A stretch of 64,000 nt of DNA from Fodinibius sp036381435 (GCA_036381435.1 DASVCW010000041.1:1-64000), one strand, 5' to 3'. Shown: positions 43,885-53,243, numbered from the stretch's first letter. The notes: generated by a model from the letters alone, not told the origin. Numbers and translations: made by a program.

Positions 43885-46800
43885 CTACCGGCCGATAAAA
43901 ACAAAAGGCGCCCAGAATTTTGGATGAGCGTAAGCCGGATGAGCTATAAGCTCCAGCTTAGCTGTTCGCAAGGCATTAGAAAAGGAAACCGAAGCCCCTT
44001 TTAAGTAATTTCTGTAGAAATCAATCATCAGCCGGGCGGTGGAGCGGTCGTCCACTTTCCATAGAGAAACCAGCAAGTTTTCCACTCCTGCGAACTGAAA
44101 AGCTCTGCTCAGACCGATAATACCTTCACCCTTCATCACTTTTCCCGTGCCCGTTTCGCAGGCGCTCAGCACCGCCAGCTCATTCTGTAAATCGAGATTA
44201 TACACTTCTTCTGCATATAAAATGCCGTCTTCAGAGGGATCGGTACCCGGGTAAAAAACGATACCAGATTCGTAAGCTCCCGTATCTGTAGCAAAAGCAT
44301 GGGTCGCTAAATGCAAGAACCGATAGTTACCCAGATCTGCTGTTTTGAATCTTTTTTCGGTGGCTTCTTCCCGCATAAAAAGCTTTGATTCAGATTCATT
44401 GCTAAAAATGCTGCTCCAAAATTCGTCATCCTCTTCAAAAAGCGCTGCAATCTGCCGCACTTCATATTCCGTTGAAAAAAGCGGCGGCCAGTTTGGTCCC
44501 TTTTCTCCCCGGTTTCGGCCGGCAACCACTTCACTCGAAAAAGTAACCGGAGCAAAAGCGGCAAAATTTGAAGTGTAAGCAGGCCCATCCGATGTTTCTG
44601 ACAATGTGGATAACGAAAATGACGGGCTGTAACTGACCGTAAAATAGTTGATCAGATAGGGAAGGTCAGTATAGGAAAAGTTCTCCCTGTCATCTGTAGA
44701 CTGAACCAAAAGCGCCTCAAACGGCAACAGGTTCAGGGCACCATCGGGCACAAAGAGGATGTTGGGGCTTTGAATATGCTTAACCACCGGGTGCAGGAGC
44801 TTTTCATATAAGTCAAATCCGAGGCTTAGATATAAACTGTCGGATTGTTGCATAATCGCTTTTCGAAAGTGGCGGATGTTTTTCTTCAGCAGGGAATCAA
44901 AGGGCAGCGGGGCCAGGTGCAGGTTGTTTGCATCCATCACAAAAACCCAAGCCGATTCTTTTCCATAGAAATACTCCACCAGCGTCAGGTTTTGCTTTTG
45001 CAGTATTTCCTGAATGGCATCCACACTTGGGATTTCCTGGTTGTATTTCAGATTGTGATAGCGCGGGAATTCAACCTCCAGGTAGCGCAGGTGATTGTCT
45101 AAAGACCGTTTCAATGCAAAGAGTGAATTCCTGAGTTGGCCGGTTTCAACCGCTTCTCCCGGAGTATCAATAGCATTGTTCAATTGCTGATGAACATCAG
45201 TGATTTGATTACGAAGCTGGTTTTCATAACGAATCAGCGAATCGGGAATACCTGCAAAACCTTTGGCCTGCTGCGTCTTTATCAGTTCCAGGATCACCCG
45301 CGTCTTGCTCTTTTCTGCAAAGAAGAAAGCCTGTTCCAGGTAGGCCCGCTCACCTGTCTCTTCAAAAAGCCGGTAGGCCGCTTTGATAGCCTGCTCATAC
45401 ATCTCATGGCTCTCACGGCTCATCAACAATTTGGACTTTTTGCTTTGAAAGCCGGTTTGCAGGAAATCAAGAAGCTCCGAAAGGCGGCGGTATGATGCCA
45501 GCGCCGCTTTCAAAAGGACAGTATTGCTGCCTTTATTGAAAAATTGATAGAGCGTTTTCCCTTTATCAAATAACACATTTACTGCGTAAACAGGATAGCG
45601 AATGTTTTTGACTGAAGGATTGCCGGAATAAGAATTTGTCTTAAAACCATTGGATAACACTTCCAGCGCCTGTTGATGAAAAGTGAGCGCGCGATCAAAG
45701 AATCCCTGCTCTGCGTAAGCTTTGGCAATGTTATTCAACGCATCTGCCACGTAAGGATGATCATCACCCCGGTATTTTCGCGTAATTTCCACTTCGCGCT
45801 TAAAATAAGTTATCGCAGAATCGGGCTCGTTTTGTTTCAAAAAAAGCAGGCCGAGTGAATTGTAAGTATTGGCCAGCTTAGGGTGACTGTCCCCAAGCGC
45901 TTTTTTTCGAATAACCAGCGAACGACTGAGATAATCTTCGGCCTTTTCATACTCTTCCATCTCCAGATAGATACTGCCGATGTTGTTGTAACTTATCGCC
46001 AGGTCAGGATGATTTTCCCCGCGAACCTGCTTCTTGATTTCTGCCGACTTGATGAGATATTTGATTGACTGTTCAAAATCCCCAAGCTGAAAATAGCTTA
46101 CTCCAATATTATTGAAAGCTATGCCCACTGCCGGATGGTTTATACCATACGTTTGCTCGAACGAAGTTACCGCTTTTTTAAAATAGCCGATCGCCTTGCC
46201 GATATCACCCGATCGATAACTGAGTCCCCCTAAATTATTGTAAACTGCTGCCACATTCGGATGGCCTTCACCATACAGCCCCCGGTTCATCTCCAGTTCT
46301 TTTTGATAAAAAAGCAACGCTTGATCGTAGCGTCCCATACTCACATAATTCACCCCGATATGATTATACAGAACCGCCAGGTCTTTTTGATGTGCAGGAT
46401 TATCATGATCCAGTGCTTCAACCCCTAGGCGATACTGCTCCATCGCCTGCTCGTACTTCCCCTGTTCATGATAAATCGATCCGATGGCGGTATAAAGGTT
46501 GACCCAAAGAGGGGGTGGTAGCTCAGCCCTTTTAGCAATTGCCATTCCTTTTTTCAGCCAATGGAGGGCTTTTTCAAAATGATTTCTGTCGGTTTGGATG
46601 ATGCCGAGGTTATGGTAAGCACCTACCGCTTCAAGAGCCGGGATATTTGCATACTCTTTATAAATTTTTAGTACTGTTTGTGCAAATCCTTCAGCTTTAT
46701 CGAGTTTATTTTGCAAACGGGCATTGAAACTGAGAGAATTATAACACTTTGCCACTTCCGAAAATTTAGCGGCTGCTTTGTAATGGCGAATGGCTTGATG

Positions 46801-46974
46801 AAGGAGTGCAGATGAACCTTCGTACTGCGCTTTGTATTGCAAATCTATAGCTTTTCCATAAAGCCGGTCAGCCTGAGAAGCATTTTGTGCGAAAGTGTGG
46901 GGTATAGAGATCCCTGCTATCAGAATGAATGATGCGATCATCACCCTGAAGGAGAGTACCTTGCAATAAGCCAT
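43885..46974 (-). CDS. Exported TPR-CHAT domain protein (putative cysteine peptidase), second copy
   Basis: 1029 residues with a signal peptide (VMIASFILIAGISIPHTFAQ). About ten kinesin-light-chain-like TPR units follow (NNLGGLSYRSGDIGKAIGYF, YNNIGSIYLEMEEYEKAEDY, residues about 35-450), then a coiled connector and a CHAT domain from about 690. The catalytic His in LHLATHAFATDTG (about 890) and Cys in VLSACETGTGK (about 938) are intact, followed by GEGIIGLSRAFQFAG. It differs from the first CHAT protein mainly in TPR type. It lies upstream of, and in the same direction as, that gene, but the peptide gene and palindrome separate them, so they are probably not one transcript. Confidence 0.9.
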   Translation of the reverse strand: MAYCKVLSFRVMIASFILIAGISIPHTFAQNASQADRLYGKAIDLQYKAQYEGSSALLHQAIRHYKAAAKFSEVAKCYNSLSFNARLQNKLDKAEGFAQTVLKIYKEYANIPALEAVGAYHNLGIIQTDRNHFEKALHWLKKGMAIAKRAELPPPLWVNLYTAIGSIYHEQGKYEQAMEQYRLGVEALDHDNPAHQKDLAVLYNHIGVNYVSMGRYDQALLFYQKELEMNRGLYGEGHPNVAAVYNNLGGLSYRSGDIGKAIGYFKKAVTSFEQTYGINHPAVGIAFNNIGVSYFQLGDFEQSIKYLIKSAEIKKQVRGENHPDLAISYNNIGSIYLEMEEYEKAEDYLSRSLVIRKKALGDSHPKLANTYNSLGLLFLKQNEPDSAITYFKREVEITRKYRGDDHPYVADALNNIAKAYAEQGFFDRALTFHQQALEVLSNGFKTNSYSGNPSVKNIRYPVYAVNVLFDKGKTLYQFFNKGSNTVLLKAALASYRRLSELLDFLQTGFQSKKSKLLMSRESHEMYEQAIKAAYRLFEETGERAYLEQAFFFAEKSKTRVILELIKTQQAKGFAGIPDSLIRYENQLRNQITDVHQQLNNAIDTPGEAVETGQLRNSLFALKRSLDNHLRYLEVEFPRYHNLKYNQEIPSVDAIQEILQKQNLTLVEYFYGKESAWVFVMDANNLHLAPLPFDSLLKKNIRHFRKAIMQQSDSLYLSLGFDLYEKLLHPVVKHIQSPNILFVPDGALNLLPFEALLVQSTDDRENFSYTDLPYLINYFTVSYSPSFSLSTLSETSDGPAYTSNFAAFAPVTFSSEVVAGRNRGEKGPNWPPLFSTEYEVRQIAALFEEDDEFWSSIFSNESESKLFMREEATEKRFKTADLGNYRFLHLATHAFATDTGAYESGIVFYPGTDPSEDGILYAEEVYNLDLQNELAVLSACETGTGKVMKGEGIIGLSRAFQFAGVENLLVSLWKVDDRSTARLMIDFYRNYLKGASVSFSNALRTAKLELIAHPAYAHPKFWAPFVFIGR

Positions 46975-47411
46975 CTGAATTTATTTGTCCAACATACCTT
47001 TAGTATATTTTATTAAAATTAAGGAGGAAATGAAATTAAAAATGACTAATGTGGAACAATTCTCTTGAAGAATCCCAAATTCCTCCCTCTCCGATAAAAC
47101 TAAATTAGCTGTGAAGGATTTGGATTCCTGAACGCAAGGGAATGATTCACCCCCTGGCTCCACAATGAATTAAAATCAGGATTAGGAGACTTTTTTTGAT
47201 AACAGGCTTGAAAATTCCCTTAGCGAAGGGGGATTGAAAAGGTGAGGAAGTCTCCTGAATCAAAGAGTGGGAGTACAGCTTTTGGAGCATTAGATAGAGA
47301 ATCATCATCTCATCCGGCGACTGGTTTTGTCGCCCGATGAGTGGATGGGCAAGAATCTCAATCCCATTCATCGGGCTTCAAACCCAGAACCCTAGATGAA
47401 AAATGCCACAT
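46975..47411. other. Intergenic region with dispersed repeats, no gene seen
   Basis: 437 bp between the CHAT gene and ftsY. It contains TTCCCTTAGCGAAGGGGGATT (47211-47231), the CTCATCCGGCGAC / GTCGCCCGATGAG hairpin (47309-47341, repeat of 1939-1968), and a second ATTCATCGGGCTT arm (about 47367-47379). A 60-codon frame ending at 46981 has no supporting feature. Confidence 0.55.
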
Positions 47412-48365
47412 TTAATCCTTAAACATCGAATTAACGAACAGTTCGCGGTCAAAAACCTGAAGATCTTCAATCTGTTCACCCACGCCGATGTACTTCACTG
47501 GAACTTCCAATTCATTAGAAATGCCGATTACAATTCCGCCCTTGGCCGTGCCGTCGAGTTTGGTGAGTACGAGCCCGGTGATGTCAACGAATGAAGTAAA
47601 TGCTTTGGCCTGCTGCATGGCGTTTTGTCCGGTTGAAGCATCAAGTACAAGCAGCACTTCGTGGGGAGCATTGTCCACAATCTTGCCCATTACCCGTTTG
47701 ATTTTTGCAAGTTCGTCCATCAGCGATTTTTTGTTGTGCAGACGTCCTGCGGTATCAACCAGCGCTATGTCAGCACCGCGGGCTTGGGCAGCCGCAACGG
47801 TATCGTAAGCAACTGCGGCTGGATCGGCATTTTGCCCCTGCTGGATGATAGGCACATCAGCCCGCTCACTCCAGATTTTTAGCTGGTCAACAGCTGCCGC
47901 GCGAAAGGTATCGGCTGCTCCCAGCATCACATTTTTACCGGCCTTTTTATAAAGGTGAGCCAGCTTGCCGATCGTGGTTGTTTTGCCTACGCCATTTACC
48001 CCTACGATCATCACAATATGCGGCTTTTGAGGGAAATCGGCATCAAACTCAGCAGGTTGATTTGTGGCGTGATCCCTGAGCAGGGCGATAATCTCTTCAC
48101 GCAAAATAGCCTGTAATTCGTCACTGTTAAGATACTTGTCCCGGGCGACGCGGGCTTCAATGCGGTCAATGATTTCGATGGTGGTTTTGACACCGACATC
48201 AGAGGTAATGAGAATTTCTTCCAGGTCATCGAGTACTTCGGCATCAACCGTATCTTTACCGGCAATGGCCTTACCGATTTTGTCCATAATGCCGGAACGG
48301 CTCTTTTCAGTACCTTTTTCGACCTTCTCCTTTTTCTTGAGTCCTATTTTTTCGAGTAAACCCAT
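47412..48365 (-). CDS. ftsY: Signal recognition particle receptor FtsY
   Basis: About 317 residues from ATG 48365. A short charged N-terminus (no long acidic A domain) precedes the NG domain. G1 is VGVNGVGKTTTIGKL, G2 DTFRAAAVDQL, G3 LVDTAGR, G4 TKLDGTAKGG, and it closes with GEQIEDLQVFD. It docks SRP-ribosome complexes at the membrane for co-translational insertion. TTG two codons upstream is less likely as start. CDP-alcohol phosphatidyltransferase follows upstream on the same strand. Confidence 0.96.
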   Translation of the reverse strand: MGLLEKIGLKKKEKVEKGTEKSRSGIMDKIGKAIAGKDTVDAEVLDDLEEILITSDVGVKTTIEIIDRIEARVARDKYLNSDELQAILREEIIALLRDHATNQPAEFDADFPQKPHIVMIVGVNGVGKTTTIGKLAHLYKKAGKNVMLGAADTFRAAAVDQLKIWSERADVPIIQQGQNADPAAVAYDTVAAAQARGADIALVDTAGRLHNKKSLMDELAKIKRVMGKIVDNAPHEVLLVLDASTGQNAMQQAKAFTSFVDITGLVLTKLDGTAKGGIVIGISNELEVPVKYIGVGEQIEDLQVFDRELFVNSMFKD

Positions 48366-48389
48366 ATTCAAACGATGTCAATTAATTCT

Positions 48390-48484
48390 TTTTAAACCGC
48401 AAAGCACGCAAAGAGGGCGCAGCGAACGCAGAGATTAACTTACTACATTGCGAACCTTGCGTTATCTTAGCGTCTCTGCGGTTA
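48390..48484. repeat. CCGCAAAGCACGCAAAG...CTCTGCGG inverted repeat
   Basis: Imperfect inverted repeat AACCGCAAAGCACGCAAAGA ... AGCGTCTCTGCGGTT in the ftsY-pgsA gap. Related sequence occurs at 53326-53392, 54530-54597 and 61407-61477. Confidence 0.55.
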
Positions 48485-48501
48485 ATAATACTGTTAATCT
48501 G

Positions 48502-49092
48502 TTAATTAAATTCCAAGCCCTTGCGAATTTGATTAAAGCGGTGAAGATAATCAAAGGATGAGAAAAACATAAGTGCCAGGGAGGCGCCCATCAGCATATC
48601 GTGAACGGCTGTGGCTTCGGGATAAAAGAACTCCGACAGCCAGTAAAGCCCCAGCACGTTTACGCTGATTTTGCCCGACATCACGGCCATAGCCACTTTT
48701 CCTCGCAATCTGCGAATATACAGCGAGCCGCTCATAATAATTGCATCTCTTATTACTTCAAGAATTAAAAACCACAAGGGAATGATGCCGATATAAACCG
48801 CGTAAAGAAAAAGAATGAAAGCACAGAACTTATCAGCAACGGGATCGAGAACTTTTCCCCATTCCGAGATTTCATTGTTGAGCCGGGCGATAAAACCATC
48901 CAGATAATCAGATATAATACCATAGAGTACCAAAGCAGTTATCACCCACGTAATCTGATGATTGTTTAGGTAATGCAGATAAACAATGGGAAAAGCAATA
49001 AAAACTCGTGAAATTGAAATAAGGTTCGACCAGGTGAAAAACACCTGTTTCACTTCTACGCTTTTTTGATCTATGTTGATGGCTTCAGGCAA
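48502..49092 (-). CDS. pgsA: CDP-alcohol phosphatidyltransferase family protein
   Basis: A 196-residue membrane enzyme with about five to six helices. The CDP-alcohol signature D-x2-DG-x2-AR-x8-G-x3-D-x3-D is read in ISDYLDGFIARLNNEISEWG followed by KVLDPVADK. Most bacterial members of this length make phosphatidylglycerol-phosphate, but related enzymes use other alcohols, so the symbol is tentative. It is on the same strand upstream of ftsY, separated by a repeat. Confidence 0.85.
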   Translation of the reverse strand: MPEAINIDQKSVEVKQVFFTWSNLISISRVFIAFPIVYLHYLNNHQITWVITALVLYGIISDYLDGFIARLNNEISEWGKVLDPVADKFCAFILFLYAVYIGIIPLWFLILEVIRDAIIMSGSLYIRRLRGKVAMAVMSGKISVNVLGLYWLSEFFYPEATAVHDMLMGASLALMFFSSFDYLHRFNQIRKGLEFN

Positions 49093-49317
49093 TGGGAGAA
49101 TTTTTTCTTCTTATACTTGTAGCTCTTTGAGCGATTAACTTAAAACCAATCTGTAAGTGTCCGAAGGATCTGACAGCGTTGGTTAAAAAGACGCTGACAC
49201 GAATCAGAAAACCACTGGCACGCTGTCAGGTCATATTTTTATTTTTCAATTGCTCAACACATACTCGTGTAATGTTTATAAATTACTTCATCACAAAAGA
49301 TAAACAAAATTATTACT

Positions 49318-49884
49318 ATGAACGACTCGCAAAAACTGATTGAACAAACCCTTTCATCAAAAGAAATTTTTAAGGGTCAACTGCTCCATGTTTTTTCGGA
49401 TGAAGCGCGGCTGCCTGATAACTCTGTTTCTGTGCGTGAATGGATTAAACATCCGGGGGCATCGGCTATTGTACCCGTTTTTGAAAACGGAGATGTCATG
49501 CTCGTTAGGCAATTCCGGTATCCCGCTAAACAGATTTTTTATGAAACTCCTGCCGGAAAGATTGATCCGGGTGAAACTCCTGATACCACTGCTGAACGTG
49601 AACTTAAAGAAGAGGCGGGGCTGATCTGTCAAAATCTCGACTATGTGGGACATTTTTATCCCGCCATTGGTTATGCGGATGAAGTAATCCATTTTTATGT
49701 AGCCTGGGATATTGAAGAGATGAAACAGGCGATGGATGATGACGAGTTCGTGCTAAAAGAACGAATGCCTTTTCGCGAAGCGGTGGAGATGGTGTACCGG
49801 GGAGAAATTACGGACGCTAAAACTACAACTGCTTTGCTTCGAAGCTGGCACTGGTGGCAACAGCATGAACCGTTTGTGATTTAG
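49318..49884 (+). CDS. NUDIX hydrolase, ADP-ribose pyrophosphatase type
   Basis: 188 residues. The Nudix box G-x5-E-x7-REuxEExGu is complete: GKIDPGETPDTTAERELKEE followed by AGL. The surrounding MLVRQFRYPAKQIFYETPAG and a conserved proline-containing loop (HFYPAIGYADEVIHFYVA) point to the ADP-sugar pyrophosphatase subgroup. It cleans ADP-ribose or similar nucleotides in the cytoplasm. Monocistronic. Confidence 0.92.
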   Translation: MNDSQKLIEQTLSSKEIFKGQLLHVFSDEARLPDNSVSVREWIKHPGASAIVPVFENGDVMLVRQFRYPAKQIFYETPAGKIDPGETPDTTAERELKEEAGLICQNLDYVGHFYPAIGYADEVIHFYVAWDIEEMKQAMDDDEFVLKERMPFREAVEMVYRGEITDAKTTTALLRSWHWWQQHEPFVI

Positions 49885-50055
49885 AAGGTAGAAGCTGGAA
49901 GTTGGAAGGTAAATACCTGAATAGCGTTACCGTTTTTATGTTTTAACGTTTTTCTCTGTGAATCTCTGTGCCTACTCTGCGTAACTCTGTGCAATAGCCA
50001 GAAGAGAAGTAAACTAAAAATTAATTACTTCGTCTCACATTTCACGTCTGCCGCC

Positions 50056-50352
50056 TCAAGAAATAATCTTCTCTTCCACCGCCAAATCATATAGCGATTG
50101 ATGCAAATCGGAATCAGTAATATCGCCGCGTTTGATCAGCTCCTCAACCTCATCACCGCGCAGCATTAAGATACATCCCATTTTATTAAGCGTTTCATCA
50201 AACGTACGGGGGTCTGCCATGGAAAGCTTTTTCAAATCCATGCCATCGGGACTTTTAGTAAGGTTTACGAGACAATAAAAATTATCATCATTGCTGCTTC
50301 CGTCATCACCGAAAGCGAAAATTTCTAATTTGGTATCTTCCTTTTTAAGCAT
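50056..50352 (-). CDS. Hypothetical 98-residue acidic protein paired with HTH gene
   Basis: 98 soluble residues, rich in Asp/Glu, with EIFAFGDDGSSNDDNFYCLV near the start and a helical C-terminus (LHQSLYDLAVEEKI). It lies 26 bp downstream of the HTH gene, in the same operon. I recognise no family. A toxin/antitoxin-like or partner-protein role is possible but unsupported. Confidence 0.65.
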   Translation of the reverse strand: MLKKEDTKLEIFAFGDDGSSNDDNFYCLVNLTKSPDGMDLKKLSMADPRTFDETLNKMGCILMLRGDEVEELIKRGDITDSDLHQSLYDLAVEEKIIS

Positions 50353-50378
50353 GCTAAAGTTTTCTAAGTTTCTAAAAG

Positions 50379-50789
50379 TTAATTGCCATGGCGTTCTAAA
50401 AAATCGCGCGCCTTGATCAGTTCCACTACTTCACCATTCTTTCGATCAATAACCGCAACCTGAAACAGGCTGACTATCGCCTGATTTTCAATACATTCAA
50501 TCGTTTCATCAACCGTTGCACACTCCTCCTGCTCACTGACCAGATCATTCACCCCCTTCACCACATAACGATAATCATTCGAATTCTTTCTTTTTGATAC
50601 ACTTCCGGATTGTGGTTCATTAAAATATTCCCGCAGCGCTTCTTCGGTCACATACCATTGTACACCCAGCTTGCGGGCACGGATTTTTCCCTCCCGCAGA
50701 TACGCCCGGATTGTCATTTTGCTAAGGCCGAGCTGCTTATGAAGATCATCAACAGAATAAAGAGTAAGTTTTCCAACTTGTTTTGGCAT
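50379..50789 (-). CDS. Helix-turn-helix (excisionase/MerR-like) DNA-binding protein
   Basis: 136 residues from ATG 50789. The N-terminal winged-helix part is LTLYSVDDLHKQLGLSKMTI followed by RAYLREGKIRARKLGVQWYV and TEEALREYF (about residues 7-60), the pattern of excisionase-type MerR-like domains. The C-terminal about 70 residues (VDETIECIENQAIVSLFQVA) are unassigned. It shares an operon with the 98-residue gene. Without an integrase nearby it is more likely a regulator than an excisionase. Confidence 0.78.
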   Translation of the reverse strand: MPKQVGKLTLYSVDDLHKQLGLSKMTIRAYLREGKIRARKLGVQWYVTEEALREYFNEPQSGSVSKRKNSNDYRYVVKGVNDLVSEQEECATVDETIECIENQAIVSLFQVAVIDRKNGEVVELIKARDFLERHGN

Positions 50790-51040
50790 GATGCACAAAA
50801 AGGGCTAAAAGAGTCAATAAAAGATAATTAAATAGAAAGGTTAAAGTTAACGATAGTTTATCAATAGATAAATATTAAAATAACATTAATTATATATTAC
50901 TTATACTATTTACATGTAATACAAGAAAAACTTGTTCCGTGTAGGGTAAAAGCGATATATTATAAATAGTTACTTGAAAATAAAGCCTTGTGGGTCCCTC
51001 CCTTCTCTCTTCAAGTGCTCTTCAACCAACCCCTCTTGCC

Positions 51041-51514
51041 ATGAAATCCTCCAAATCAATTCGTGATTTATTGCTGGAACAGCTGGCCGAAAAAAATGCG
51101 CATATTGATTTTGAGCGAGCGGTTGATAACCTTTCTGTTGAAGATGCCGGTTCACCCGTTGAAGGCTTGCCACATACTATTTGGCAACTCATCGAACATA
51201 TTCGGATAGCGCAGAATGATATTCTCGAATTCTGTAAAAATCCCGATTATGAGGAGATCAACTGGCCGGATGATTACTGGCCGAAATCATCAGAACCGAC
51301 TAACAAAGAAGCACTGACAGCATCAATCCAGACCGTGAAAGACGGAATTCAAGAAATGCGGGAGATGGTTGAAAATCCGGGGAATGAATTGCAAGCTCCT
51401 TTTCCCCACGGCAACGGTCAAACTCTCTTTCGGGAAGCCATGCTAATTGTTGACCATAATGCATATCATATCGGGCAAATTGTACAAATTCGCCGTCTGC
51501 TCGGAAGTTGGTAG
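51041..51514 (+). CDS. DinB family protein
   Basis: 157 residues from ATG 51041 (homology favours MKSSKS as start; the upstream extension is not family-like). A four-helix bundle with the three metal-binding histidines: His in HTIWQLIEHIRIAQND and the pair in IVDHNAYHIGQIVQIRR. DinB-like proteins bind a divalent metal and include thiol-dependent S-transferases; this one is unassigned. Cytoplasmic, monocistronic. Confidence 0.85.
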   Translation: MKSSKSIRDLLLEQLAEKNAHIDFERAVDNLSVEDAGSPVEGLPHTIWQLIEHIRIAQNDILEFCKNPDYEEINWPDDYWPKSSEPTNKEALTASIQTVKDGIQEMREMVENPGNELQAPFPHGNGQTLFREAMLIVDHNAYHIGQIVQIRRLLGSW

Positions 51515-51600
51515 CCTATTCTGCAAACGCTTGTTATATTTGGCATTAAAAGAGTTTTACCTATATTGATTTAATTCCTATCAATAAAACCAGGGTTTCT

Positions 51601-51975
51601 ATGAATGCACTATCAACAACAGGTCGTATTCTTTTCGCACTTCCATTCGGCGTTTTTGGAATTAACCATTTTTTAAATGCAACCGTATTAGCGGGTTATG
51701 TCCCCGCATTTTTTCCCGGCGATGCTATTTGGGTTTACCTGACCGGCATCATCTTTTTGGCAGCATGTATTTGCATTATTGCAGAAAGGAAGGTGCGCTT
51801 AGCAGGTATGCTGCTGGGAATTATACTGCTTGTTTTTGTTCTTACGATCCACTTGCCCGGTTTATTTAATTCTGTACAGACTTCCTTAACGCCCTTTCTG
51901 AAAGATTTGGCATTAGCAGGCGCAGCGTTTTATGTAGCGGGGCATTATCATGACAACGATATGGAAGTGGAGTGA
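51601..51975 (+). CDS. DoxX family membrane protein
   Basis: 124 residues with four predicted helices (ILFALPFGVFGINHFL; AIWVYLTGIIFLAACICII; LAGMLLGIILLVFVLTI; FLKDLALAGAAFYVAGHY). The FGINHF start and PAFFPG loop are typical of DoxX-like proteins. The function is not established; some members work in respiratory or thiosulfate pathways. It lies 86 bp after the DinB gene on the same strand. Confidence 0.82.
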   Translation: MNALSTTGRILFALPFGVFGINHFLNATVLAGYVPAFFPGDAIWVYLTGIIFLAACICIIAERKVRLAGMLLGIILLVFVLTIHLPGLFNSVQTSLTPFLKDLALAGAAFYVAGHYHDNDMEVE

Positions 51976-52109
51976 TATGGCTACTCAAGGCGAAGTATGA
52001 CCCCACCAGTTTGGAACACAGATGCTAAGGATAGGCACAGAAAAATTATCTTGATTATCAGTACAATCTGCTTATATCTGTGTTCTATTCACTGGCTGTC
52101 ATATTATTT

Positions 52110-53243
52110 TTATAAAGCGTCCTGAATTTTGCCGGTGTAATCAAGCTTCTCCCAAGGGAATTCATCACGGCCAAAGTGTCCGTAAGCTGCGGTTTTGGCG
52201 TAAATAGGCCTCTTGAGGTTGAAACGATCAATAATTCCGGCCGGGGTTAAGTCGAAGGCTTCCTGAACGGCTTTGGCCAATTTCACATCTTTCACTTTGC
52301 CCGTTCCATATGTATTCACACTAACAGAAACAGGTTCGGCAATACCGATGGCGTAGGCAAGCTGTACGAGACATTCATCCGCTAACCCGGCAGCCACGAT
52401 ATTTTTAGCGATGTGGCGTGAAGCATAAGCTGCACTGCGATCTACCTTGGAAGGATCTTTGCCTGAAAACGCGCCGCCGCCGTGAGCTCCGCGTCCGCCA
52501 TAAGTATCAACAATAATTTTCCGGCCTGTAAGTCCCGTATCTCCGTGAGGGCCGCCAATCACAAATTTACCGGTGGGATTGACATGGAAAATGGTTTCCG
52601 AATCAATAAGCTTACCGGGAATCACCTCGGGAATCAGATACTTCTTAAGATCACTTTTGATTTGCTGCTGATCTACACCTTCATCATGCTGGGTGGAAAT
52701 AACAATGGTATCAATCCGCTTGGGATTTCCTTCATCATCATATTCAACTGTAACCTGGCTTTTACTATCAGGCGCAAGGTAGGGAAGCTGCGAGCCGTTT
52801 TTACGAATATCGGCTAGTTTCCACAGCAGGTCATGTGAATATTGCAGTGACATCGGCATGTAGGTGTCGGTTTCCCTGGTAGCATAACCGAACATCATAC
52901 CCTGATCACCGGCCCCGTCTTTATCAACCCCTTGAGCAATATCAGGACTCTGCTGGTGAATGGTCGTCAAAACGCCGCATGAATCGGCATCAAAGCGATA
53001 AGAATTTTTGGTATAACCGATATTTCGGATCACCTGACGGGCAATTTCCTGTACATCAACATAAGCATCGGTGGTAACTTCACCCGAAATAACGGCAAGC
53101 CCGGTAGTAACGAGTGTCTCTACGGCTACGCGGGAATCAGCATCCTGTTCGAGCATGGCATCAAGAATGGAATCAGAAATTTGATCGGCAACTTTATCGG
53201 GATGTCCCTCTGATACTGATTCTGAGGTAAATAAATGTTTCAT
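52110..53243 (-). CDS. metK: S-adenosylmethionine synthase
   Basis: 377 residues, full length. Key motifs: FTSESVSEGHPDKVADQISD at the N-terminus, GAGDQGMMFGYA (ATP site) and the phosphate loop GGGAFSGKDPSKVDRSAAYA. It makes SAM from methionine and ATP in the cytoplasm. I see no SAM riboswitch in the 160-bp leader, which instead holds a CGCAGAGTCGCTAAGGCGC repeat. Next to ruvB on the same strand, but with the repeat between them. Confidence 0.97.
   Translation of the reverse strand: MKHLFTSESVSEGHPDKVADQISDSILDAMLEQDADSRVAVETLVTTGLAVISGEVTTDAYVDVQEIARQVIRNIGYTKNSYRFDADSCGVLTTIHQQSPDIAQGVDKDGAGDQGMMFGYATRETDTYMPMSLQYSHDLLWKLADIRKNGSQLPYLAPDSKSQVTVEYDDEGNPKRIDTIVISTQHDEGVDQQQIKSDLKKYLIPEVIPGKLIDSETIFHVNPTGKFVIGGPHGDTGLTGRKIIVDTYGGRGAHGGGAFSGKDPSKVDRSAAYASRHIAKNIVAAGLADECLVQLAYAIGIAEPVSVSVNTYGTGKVKDVKLAKAVQEAFDLTPAGIIDRFNLKRPIYAKTAAYGHFGRDEFPWEKLDYTGKIQDAL

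Noticed and set aside
46981..47163. 60-codon minus-strand frame just upstream of the second CHAT gene
   Set aside because: Considered as a second small peptide partner, but it lacks a ribosome binding site, compositional bias or any resemblance to the 40-residue peptide.
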